Shown: piece after piece, positions 7,572 through 14,962 of the stretch
Position numbering within the stretch: the stretch's first letter is position 1
How the letters are laid out: every line of letters begins with the position of its first letter
DNA from: SMXL01 sp036985715
GTDB lineage: Bacteria > Bacteroidota > Rhodothermia > Rhodothermales > UBA10348
Length of the DNA stretch: 21,939 nt
NCBI GenBank assembly: GCA_036985715.1
Contig: BTQE01000051.1
Span: 1-21,939 of the forward strand
Reading direction: 5' to 3'
Program-made: the position numbers and the translations under genes
The notes under the pieces: model-generated
Seen by the model: the letters and a program-made list of their open reading frames with translations, nothing else
Databases searched by the model: none
Told to the model about the DNA's origin: nothing

Positions 7572-9920
7572 ATGATTGGCCAAACAATTATGCATTACCG
7601 GATTACCGCCGAGCTAGGGCAGGGCGGAATGGGCGTGGTGTACAAAGCTCATGACACACATCTCGACCGCAACGTCGCGCTAAAATTCCTTCCACCTCAC
7701 CTCTCGACGGACTCCGAGGCCAAGAACCGCTTCATTCATGAGGCGAAAGCTGCGTCAAGTCTCGATCATCCAAATATCTGTACAATCTATGACATCGCAG
7801 AGACGGAAGATGGGCAACTGTTTATCGCCATGGCCTATTACGAAGGCCAAACCCTCAGCGACCGTTTGAAAGACGGGCCTCTTGGCGAACGCGAGGCGGT
7901 CGACATTGCATCTCAGATGGCCAACGCGCTCGCTCGTGCGCACAAAGCTGACATCGTTCATCGCGACATCAAGCCCGCCAATATCATGTTGACCGAATCT
8001 GGACTCGTGAAGCTCCTGGACTTCGGAATCGCCAAGCTCAGCGATGCAACCGTGCTCACCCAGGAGGGCTCAACAGTCGGCACCATGTTCTATATGAGTC
8101 CGGAGCAGGTCCGTGGAGAATCGGTCGATGCTAGAACAGACCTTTGGTCTTTGGGCGTTGTGCTATATGAAATGCTTTCAGGAGAACGACCATTTGTAGG
8201 CGATTATGCGGCAGCAACAATCTATTCCATTCTGAATGATTCTGAAAAACAACTGGATGTCCGGGAATTCAGTATTGAACCCGAGCTTTCTGCCATTGTC
8301 AGCCGTCTCTTACAGAAAAGGAGAGCCAAACGCTTTTTAAGTGCAGAACAGTTGGCCGAGACGCTCCTAACGCTATCGACGAAAAATTCGGTCGAGAACG
8401 ATACGGATACGTTTAGAGCCCCTTCAGCCAATTCGAATACCATACGAAAACACCTTCTCCTCGGCGGAATCGTACTGGTGATTGCGGGGCTGATATTCGC
8501 CGTTCTAATTGTTTCGAAAGCATCGAAATCTGGCGGAAGTGAGGTCGCAAAGCTGGCTGTGCTGCTCTGCGACGATCGCTCGCCCATAGCAAACGATCCC
8601 TACTTCAGCGATGGAATGACGGAAGACATCAACACGCAACTGTCGAAAATTCAGGAAGTATCGGTCATCGGATACAGTTCCGTCAGACAGATATCGGCGG
8701 ACACGGATTATGACCACAAAGCGTCTAGACTCGGGGCCGATTATCTCGTGGAGTGTAGCATCAGACGGTCGACCGAAACCATCCGTGTAACCGCACGGCT
8801 CATTGATCCAGCTGCCGGCGTACAGCTATGGGCGGAAGATTTTGATCGTTCACTGTCGGTTCGCGACATCCTATCCATTCAATCGGAAATCGCAGTTCAA
8901 ATCGCTAATGCCCTGGAATTTCACTTGTCGAGCGAGGCGACCCAGGAACAGATAACAGCGTCGACATCAGACATGGAAGCGTATGACCTATATCTGCGTG
9001 GGAGGTACCTATGGAATACGCGTACCGAGGAAAACCTGGTTCGGGCGATTGCGCTCTTTGAAGAAGCCATTTCAATCGACGATACGTTCGTCGAAGCCTA
9101 TAGCGGTCTGGCTGACAGTTATTCTTTAGTATCGTTTTACGGCAGTAACTGGGATCTCGCGGATGCTATTCCAAAGGCCATCTCTATTGCCACCGCAGCG
9201 TTGGAGATTGATTCCGTTTCGGCAGAAGCCACAGCGTCAATCGCTCTAGCCCGGTCATTGTCATACAACTGGGAGGCATCCGTTTCCGGGCTCAGGCGCG
9301 CCACTGAACTTGATCCTTCTTACGCTACGGCCCAAATCTGGCTGTCCGATGTGCTGTCTGCCATGGGCAGGCAACAGGAAGCTCTCGTCTATGCCCAATC
9401 CGCACTATCAACCGATCCTCTCTCCTGGGTCATGAATTATAATCTTGGATTGTTCTATTACCGGGCAAAGCAATATCAGAAAGCTGTTGATCAGTGGAAA
9501 CGCACGTATCGTCTTTTTCCAACCCAGCTAACGCGATTGCACGATGCGTATGCAGCAATGGCTGATTTCGATCGTGCTGCCGATGCGTATTTCCGCATGC
9601 TGAAAGAGGGCGGAACAGATCCAGAGACGATCCGGTTTTTTGAACAGTCGTACGCCGACACGGGGTGGGGGGGGTTGGCTCGCGCCAGGTTGGACAAGCT
9701 GCTTGCGGAGAATGGGGAGTACCCAACGAATTATCATGGTCTTGAAGTCGTGCAGCTGTATGCTATTCTAGGGGATGGCGAGAAGGTGATCGAGTGGATC
9801 GAATATGCGTACGAGATGAACCGGTCGGGCCTGCGAGTGATCGGCGTGGAGCCACTGTTAGTTCCGTACCAGGAAGATTCACGGTTCCAAGACGTGCTTC
9901 GCAAGATCAACTTGCGTTAG
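7572..9920 (+). CDS. Receptor-type Ser/Thr protein kinase with TolB-like and TPR domains (kinase 2)
   Basis: The protein has 782 residues. A PknB-type kinase spans about 9-270: LGQGGMGVVYK, Lys38 in VALK, HRDIKPAN (130-137), DFG (150-152) and MSPEQVRG, all intact. A membrane span follows at about 294-315. Residues about 325-450 match the TolB-like domain found in CadC/adenylate-cyclase-type regulators (LAVLLCDD, DPYFSDGMTEDINTQL, VTARLIDPAAGVQLWAEDFDR). From about 460 to the end there are tetratricopeptide repeats (SDMEAYDLYLRGRYLW, ALFEEAISIDDTFVEAYSGL, AKQYQKAVDQWKRTY). Its outer half thus differs completely from the other three kinases, while the catalytic half is shared. The TPRs suggest binding of a protein partner outside the membrane. 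The ATG abuts GAGAGG, which is too close for a good ribosome site, so the initiation signal is unclear. Confidence 0.93.
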   Translation: MIGQTIMHYRITAELGQGGMGVVYKAHDTHLDRNVALKFLPPHLSTDSEAKNRFIHEAKAASSLDHPNICTIYDIAETEDGQLFIAMAYYEGQTLSDRLKDGPLGEREAVDIASQMANALARAHKADIVHRDIKPANIMLTESGLVKLLDFGIAKLSDATVLTQEGSTVGTMFYMSPEQVRGESVDARTDLWSLGVVLYEMLSGERPFVGDYAAATIYSILNDSEKQLDVREFSIEPELSAIVSRLLQKRRAKRFLSAEQLAETLLTLSTKNSVENDTDTFRAPSANSNTIRKHLLLGGIVLVIAGLIFAVLIVSKASKSGGSEVAKLAVLLCDDRSPIANDPYFSDGMTEDINTQLSKIQEVSVIGYSSVRQISADTDYDHKASRLGADYLVECSIRRSTETIRVTARLIDPAAGVQLWAEDFDRSLSVRDILSIQSEIAVQIANALEFHLSSEATQEQITASTSDMEAYDLYLRGRYLWNTRTEENLVRAIALFEEAISIDDTFVEAYSGLADSYSLVSFYGSNWDLADAIPKAISIATAALEIDSVSAEATASIALARSLSYNWEASVSGLRRATELDPSYATAQIWLSDVLSAMGRQQEALVYAQSALSTDPLSWVMNYNLGLFYYRAKQYQKAVDQWKRTYRLFPTQLTRLHDAYAAMADFDRAADAYFRMLKEGGTDPETIRFFEQSYADTGWGGLARARLDKLLAENGEYPTNYHGLEVVQLYAILGDGEKVIEWIEYAYEMNRSGLRVIGVEPLLVPYQEDSRFQDVLRKINLR

Positions 9921-10050
9921 GATACCCAGATCGTTTCTTTCGCGACGAACAAATCTGGAATGCCCCCTGTTGTTACATTCATGAACCATTGCGATCACCC
10001 TTACTCTCGCTTGCTATCCTGTATCTGCCCAAACCAGCCGCTCTGAAATT

Positions 10051-11124
10051 ATGATAGACTTCCTTTCCGACACGCCCTGGGTCTTGCAGGCTGGCTTTAT
10101 CCTGGGAGGATTTGTGATAGGAATTCTTGCTGAACTGATTTTGGTCCGCACCTTTAAAGCCCTCGCTAAACGCACCAAGTCCGCGTGGGACGATCTGCTC
10201 GTTGAAGGGCTTCACCGGATGCCCATTGTATGGGGGACCGCGGCTGGATTGTGGGGAGCGATGCTTGTACGCGATGTGGATCCGTACATCCGCGTGATCT
10301 TGGAGAAGGTGCTCATCGCTGTCATCATCGCGTCCTTGACACTTGTAGCCATGCGGTGGGCCTCAGGCGCTGTGGACCAGTACACCAGCCGCGGCGGTGC
10401 TCGTGTTACTTCTACCACGTTGGTCAACAACCTGATCAAGCTGCTGATCTTCACCCTCGGGTTGTTCCTGATCCTCCAGAACCTGAACATTGAGATTACG
10501 GCGCTGATTACGGCGCTCGGCATTGGAGGTCTGGCCGTTGCGTTGGCCTTGCAGGATACGCTTGCCAACCTGTTCGCGGGCATATCCATTATCCTTTCTC
10601 GCCAGATTCGACCAAACGATTACCTGCAGTTGTCCGGAGGCGAGGAAGGCTTCGTTACCGATGTAAAAGCACGGAATACTACCATCCGCACGTTCCCATC
10701 CCGGAATCTGGTAGTGATACCCAACAATGTGCTCGCTTCATCGATCGTAACCAACCTAAGCCTTCCTAAAGCGAGTTTGTGGATCACCGTTCGAGTAGGC
10801 GTCAGCTACGACGATGACTTAGAGGAAGTAGAACGGGTCGCGGTCGAAGTGGCTGAACAGACTCTTGAGGCGGTAACGGGAAAGGTACCCGGTGAGTCCC
10901 CTCATCTGCGTTACCGGGCGTTTGGAGATTCAAGCATCGACTTCGATGTCCTCCTACCGGCCAACAAGTTTGCCGACCAATTCCTCATCCGCCACGAGTT
11001 CATCAAGCGCTTGCACGCCCGCTTTAAAGAAGAAGGAATAGAAATCCCCTTCCCGATCCGGACCCTGGTCATGTCAAAAAAGGAGAATTCAGATGCGGGC
11101 GATACGTCGGAGACGTCACTGTAG
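10051..11124 (+). CDS. MscS-family mechanosensitive channel
   Basis: This 357-residue membrane protein should open under membrane tension to release solutes during hypo-osmotic shock. Four hydrophobic segments (about 12-34, 57-73, 85-105, 126-144) precede the pore helix region, ITALGIGGLAVALALQDTLANLFAGISIIL (150-179 or so, with the Gly/Ala packing pattern of MscS TM3). Next come the MscS beta domain (about 186-245, with RNTTIRTFPSRNLVVIPNN) and a C-terminal alpha/beta domain. The extra N-terminal helices make it larger than E. coli MscS. No clear ribosome site precedes the ATG. Its 3' end overlaps the convergent cfa gene by 9 bp. The family is secure; the true conductance class is unknown. 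Confidence 0.93.
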   Translation: MIDFLSDTPWVLQAGFILGGFVIGILAELILVRTFKALAKRTKSAWDDLLVEGLHRMPIVWGTAAGLWGAMLVRDVDPYIRVILEKVLIAVIIASLTLVAMRWASGAVDQYTSRGGARVTSTTLVNNLIKLLIFTLGLFLILQNLNIEITALITALGIGGLAVALALQDTLANLFAGISIILSRQIRPNDYLQLSGGEEGFVTDVKARNTTIRTFPSRNLVVIPNNVLASSIVTNLSLPKASLWITVRVGVSYDDDLEEVERVAVEVAEQTLEAVTGKVPGESPHLRYRAFGDSSIDFDVLLPANKFADQFLIRHEFIKRLHARFKEEGIEIPFPIRTLVMSKKENSDAGDTSETSL

Positions 11125-12321
11125 CGGGTTCGCCAGGTAGTCCCTCGTGACAGGAACCGTGTCTTGCTTTTTAGCCAGTTGAATTTGGAAAATGACGTGG
11201 CCAATATTTCTGAAAGCGAATTCGCTGATCTTGAGGTAATATTCGAACATCCGAAAGAACGATTCGTCGTACTCGGCGATGATTTGATCCCGAACCGAAT
11301 CGAAGCGACGACTCCATTCCGAGAGTGTTTTGGCATAATGCGTACGGAGCACTTCCACGTCGGTGATGTAGAATCCGGTCTGCTCAACGGCACGAACGAT
11401 TTCTGAAAGTGACGGCGCGTAACTGTTCGCAAAAATGTACTTGGCCGTCCATGCATCCGTAATACCCGGTCCATCGGCTCGACCGATGGTGTGAAGAAGA
11501 GCGATGCCGTCGTCCTCCAGAATCTGGTATAACTTTTTGAAGAACGTCTTGTACTGAGGCAGTCCTACATGCTCCAGCATTCCCACGACGGTAATCCGAT
11601 CGAATTTATCCGGTACATCCCGGTAATCCTGGAGGCGAAATTCGACTTCGCCCGATACGCCTTCCTGCTCTGCACGAGCGTTCGCGGACGCCAGTTGTTC
11701 GTTCGAGAGCGTTATTCCCGTGACGTGCGATCCAGTCAGTCGCTGCATGTGAATAGCGGGCCCACCCCACCCGCAGCCGATGTCTAGGATTTTGTGTTCC
11801 GGTCTGGCGAGTAGTTTTTTGGCAATCAGAGCGGTCTTGTCGCGCTGGGCACGATCGAGATCCATTTCCACGTTCTCGTTTGTGAAATAGGCGCAGGTAT
11901 ACTGCAAGTCGCTGTCCAGGAAGGACGCATACACGTCAGCCTTTATGTCGTAGTGGTGAGCAACGAGCTTCTTGGAGCGTTCGCGCGTGTTGATCTGGCG
12001 ATAGTAGTTTTTCAGTCTTTTGAGACGAGCGTTGTTTGCATTCAGACGATTGTCCGGCTTCCATCCGATGTTGCCGGTGACCAGATCGATGAACTCATGT
12101 AGCGATCCTGACTCGATGGTCAGCGTGCCGTCCATGTAAGCCTCTCCGAGCGCGAGCTCCGGGAAGAGGGCCAGACGCCACGCCAAATACCTCGTATGGA
12201 GTCGAATCGTCGCATTCGGGCCCGAATTGTCTCCATACACATACTGTCTTCCGCTCGACGCGATGACGGTGAGATGCCCGGAATTAATGAGCTTCTTCAG
12301 AAACAGATTCAGTAACAGCAT
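11116..12321 (-). CDS. cfa: Cyclopropane-fatty-acyl-phospholipid synthase
   Basis: This 401-residue cytoplasmic, membrane-associated enzyme adds a methylene group from S-adenosylmethionine to double bonds of phospholipid acyl chains, typically in stress or stationary phase. Visible marks are AHHYDIKADVY (121-131), the YTCAYF segment (141-146, with the conserved Cys), the SAM loop LDIGCGWGG (179-187), the EHVG motif (250-253) and LLHTIG (275-280), which holds the conserved catalytic-pocket His. The length fits the family. The N-terminal about 110 residues form the small extra domain seen in Cfa. Translation starts at ATG 12321; a palindrome sits directly before it and an extended -10 about 48 bases upstream. 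It is convergent with mscS and divergent from the FtsX-type permease. The call is close to certain. Confidence 0.95.
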   Translation of the reverse strand: MLLLNLFLKKLINSGHLTVIASSGRQYVYGDNSGPNATIRLHTRYLAWRLALFPELALGEAYMDGTLTIESGSLHEFIDLVTGNIGWKPDNRLNANNARLKRLKNYYRQINTRERSKKLVAHHYDIKADVYASFLDSDLQYTCAYFTNENVEMDLDRAQRDKTALIAKKLLARPEHKILDIGCGWGGPAIHMQRLTGSHVTGITLSNEQLASANARAEQEGVSGEVEFRLQDYRDVPDKFDRITVVGMLEHVGLPQYKTFFKKLYQILEDDGIALLHTIGRADGPGITDAWTAKYIFANSYAPSLSEIVRAVEQTGFYITDVEVLRTHYAKTLSEWSRRFDSVRDQIIAEYDESFFRMFEYYLKISEFAFRNIGHVIFQIQLAKKQDTVPVTRDYLANPLQ

Positions 12322-12326
12322 ATCAG

Positions 12327-12340
12327 ATGATCGGGATCAT
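12327..12340. repeat. Palindrome at the cfa leader
   Basis: ATGATC-GG-GATCAT is a perfect 6-bp inverted repeat with a 2-base centre, ending 5 bases before the cfa ATG (on the minus strand). It covers the place of the ribosome site and lies downstream of the promoter candidate, so it could act as an operator or as an RNA hairpin. Confidence 0.35.
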
Positions 12341-12368
12341 TGGGGTAGGAAACTCCAAAAACAAGACC

Positions 12369-12377
12369 ATTATAGCA
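12369..12377 (-). promoter_or_regulatory. Extended -10 promoter candidate for cfa
   Basis: The minus strand reads TGCTATAAT, a full TATAAT with the TGn extension, about 48 bases upstream of the cfa ATG. The -35 region (TCCGAC at 17-bp spacing) is poor, which is compatible with an extended -10 promoter. Confidence 0.5.
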
Positions 12378-12461
12378 ATTCCTGCCGCCGAGTCGGACGC
12401 TGAGATGGGTCGATAAAAACCACCTCGTAGCCGTGTAAACTATTTGTTTCCTGTCGTTGTC

Positions 12462-12467
12462 TATAAT
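12462..12467 (+). promoter_or_regulatory. -10 candidate for the FtsX-type permease gene
   Basis: A perfect TATAAT lies about 88 bases upstream of the permease ATG at 12555, in the divergent region shared with cfa. No good -35 is seen at 16-18 bp spacing; TTTG occurs a little upstream but not at the Bacteroidota spacing. Confidence 0.3.
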
Positions 12468-12554
12468 TCGTCGCCCGCGGCTACCTACTCGGTGTCGCGG
12501 GGCTGTTCTACGCGGAAGACGCTCTATCCGCACACCTCTTTCATCCAGTCGAAT

Positions 12555-14945
12555 ATGTTCTTTAGCTATCTAAAGATTGCCCTGCGCTCGTTGCGCCGTA
12601 ACGCTGCCTATTCCAGCATCAATATTCTGGGCCTTACCATCGGGTTCGTGGCCAGCTTCTTCATTCTGCTTTGGGTGCAGGACGAACTTTCGTACGACGA
12701 TTTCTATGAAGGAAGCGAAGATGTTTACCGTGTACTGAGGACGTCATACTACGGTGAAGGACAGGTTTTTACATGGCCAGCCATCACATTTATGCTTGAC
12801 GATGTACTGGACGAGGACTACCCCGAGATCGAATACGTTTCCATTGTATCCTGGGAGCAGTACATGTCGTTCCGACGAAATAACGTCACGTTTCGCGAGC
12901 GAGGCTTCCACGTCGGACCAGATTTTTTCCGCATTCTGCCAACCGATTTCCAGGCCGGAAACCAGGTCAGCGCCATGGACGCACCTGACGCACTGGTGGT
13001 CACGGAATCCATGGCGAAAAAGTACTTCCCGGAGTATTACGACGAATCCGTGAGTGTGGAGGAAGCGGGCGCTCGCGTCGTCGGTGAGCAGCTCAGGCTT
13101 AACAACGACATCGACCTGGTTATCACGGGTGTCGTTAGCGATACACCAGCGAACACGTCGTTTCGATACGACTACGTGCTCAACCAGGAAGAATTCGTCC
13201 GTCGGAACGATTGGGTGAACGAGTGGGGCAACAACGGCTTGCGCATGATTGCACGCCTGACACCCGGAGCGGATTACGAGGTCGTCTCAGACAAAATCGA
13301 ACAGATTATCAACGACCGCACCGAGGGTAGCAACGACGTCCTTTTTCTTCAACCCCTCAAGGATATCTATCTAAAATCTCGATTTGAGAATGGCGCTCTG
13401 GTCGGCGGGCGGATTGAATACGTCCGGATATTCAGCATCGTGGCGCTGTTCATTCTTCTGATCGCCGCCATCAATTTCATGAATCTGGCAACAGCGCGAA
13501 GTGCGCAGCGTGCACTGGAAGTTGGAATTCGAAAGACCTTCGGCAGTACACGGATACACCTAGCAAGACAGTTTTTGGGTGAATCTGTTCTGACAGCCGG
13601 TGTCGCGCTCGTCATCGCTATGGCCGCAGTCTACTTCCTGTTGCCTGCATTTAATGGACTGACCGGAAAGAGCATCGAATTCTCCAGCGCCGGCGGATCG
13701 ATCTGGTTGCGGTTTGCCTTGCTCGCTGGTATTACGGGCGTCGTCGCTGGCATCTACCCGGCGTTTTATCTCTCAGCACTCAGCGTTATTCGAGTCATCC
13801 GCAAGGGAATACGAGGTTCACACAAAGGAGTCGCACTGCGGCGCGGGCTCGTCGTCTTTCAATTCACGCTTTCGATCATGCTCATCGTAGGCGCCGTGAC
13901 GGTGTACCAGCAGATCAATTATATCCGAACGAAGAGCCTCGGACTCGATCGACAGGACGTCTTTTACAGCCGCCTTGAGGGCCCGATGCAGCAGCAGTAC
14001 AACACCTACCGGACGCGCCTGCTCTTAAATCCGGCGATCGAATCGGTCTCGGCGTCGTGGACCAATCCGCTCTCAGTCGGCTCATCGACAGGGGGCTTCG
14101 AGTACGACGCTAAAGATCCGGAGGATCGGACGCTTTACTACGTGTTACCGGCCGAATTCGACTTCATTGAAACCATGAAAATGGAGATGGCGGAAGGACG
14201 CGATTTCAGCCGGGAATTCGGTGCAGATTCTGAGAACGTGATCATCAACGAGGCCGCAGCGCTCACGATGAATGTCGAAAACCCCATCGGGACGAACGTC
14301 CAGATTTGGGGCCGGGATGGACAGGTGATAGGCATCGTAAAGGACTTTACCATGGGTTCGTTCTACGATCCCATCGAGCCCACGGTCATGATGCTCGACA
14401 CCGAAAACAACTTCCTGACGTTCGTTCGCCCTGCGCCCGGCAAGACGGAAGAGGCGCTTGCAGCATTTGAAGGAATCTTTAAAGAGTTTAATCCTCTTTT
14501 CCCGTACGAATACGACTTTCTCGACGAGACTTTTGAAGAAAATTATCGCAGCGAGATCATTATCGGAAATCTGGCTCTCTGGTTTATGATACTCGCCATT
14601 TTTATCGCCTGTCTCGGACTTTTCGGTCTTTCGTCCTTCACGGCCGAGCGCCGAACCCGTGAAATCGGAATTCGAAAGGTGCTGGGTGCGTCCGTTCCGG
14701 ACGTGGTAGTGCTTCTCTCGCGTGAGTTCGTCGCGCTCGTCATCGCCGCATTTGTGATTGCAGCACCCGTCTCCTGGTACGTGATGGATCTCTGGCTGGG
14801 CAAATTTGAATTCCGAACCGAACTTGGACTTGGCGTTTTTGTCTTGGCAGCCGGAATGATCATCGTTATCGCTTACGCCACCGTCTCTTACCAGTCGATC
14901 CGTGCTGCCCTGGCGAACCCGGCTGATTCGCTGCGTTCAGACTAG
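12555..14945 (+). CDS. FtsX/MacB-type ABC transporter permease
   Basis: This 796-residue membrane protein has the layout of large Bacteroidota-type MacB permeases. One N-terminal span (about 22-42, after FSYLKIALRSLRRN) is followed by a large periplasmic domain (MacB_PCD-like, including LSYDDFYEGSEDVYRVLR). Four spans (about 290-455) enclose an FtsX domain. A second periplasmic domain and a last group of three spans (about 670-780) follow, ending in IRAALANPADSLRSD, the typical tail. FGSTRIHLARQFLGES and LGASVPDVVVLLSREF are the two matching FtsX coupling-helix segments. The open frame extends 37 codons upstream, but the family begins with the M of MFFSYLKIALR, so I choose 12555. Such proteins need an ATPase (LolD/MacB type), and none is encoded in the window. 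Its role could be export of lipoproteins, peptides or drugs. Its end lies 17 bp from the convergent kinase 3 stop. Confidence 0.92.
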   Translation: MFFSYLKIALRSLRRNAAYSSINILGLTIGFVASFFILLWVQDELSYDDFYEGSEDVYRVLRTSYYGEGQVFTWPAITFMLDDVLDEDYPEIEYVSIVSWEQYMSFRRNNVTFRERGFHVGPDFFRILPTDFQAGNQVSAMDAPDALVVTESMAKKYFPEYYDESVSVEEAGARVVGEQLRLNNDIDLVITGVVSDTPANTSFRYDYVLNQEEFVRRNDWVNEWGNNGLRMIARLTPGADYEVVSDKIEQIINDRTEGSNDVLFLQPLKDIYLKSRFENGALVGGRIEYVRIFSIVALFILLIAAINFMNLATARSAQRALEVGIRKTFGSTRIHLARQFLGESVLTAGVALVIAMAAVYFLLPAFNGLTGKSIEFSSAGGSIWLRFALLAGITGVVAGIYPAFYLSALSVIRVIRKGIRGSHKGVALRRGLVVFQFTLSIMLIVGAVTVYQQINYIRTKSLGLDRQDVFYSRLEGPMQQQYNTYRTRLLLNPAIESVSASWTNPLSVGSSTGGFEYDAKDPEDRTLYYVLPAEFDFIETMKMEMAEGRDFSREFGADSENVIINEAAALTMNVENPIGTNVQIWGRDGQVIGIVKDFTMGSFYDPIEPTVMMLDTENNFLTFVRPAPGKTEEALAAFEGIFKEFNPLFPYEYDFLDETFEENYRSEIIIGNLALWFMILAIFIACLGLFGLSSFTAERRTREIGIRKVLGASVPDVVVLLSREFVALVIAAFVIAAPVSWYVMDLWLGKFEFRTELGLGVFVLAAGMIIVIAYATVSYQSIRAALANPADSLRSD

Positions 14946-14962
14946 AATCCGATACGGGAGCA

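Noticed and set aside
7345..7595. Small minus-strand frames between kinases 1 and 2
   Set aside because: They run into the start of kinase 2 on the opposite strand and show no motif or initiation signal.
12444..12554. Longer N-terminus for the FtsX-type permease
   Set aside because: The extra 37 residues do not resemble the family, whose members start at MFFSYLKIALR-like sequence, and the extension covers a TATAAT box.
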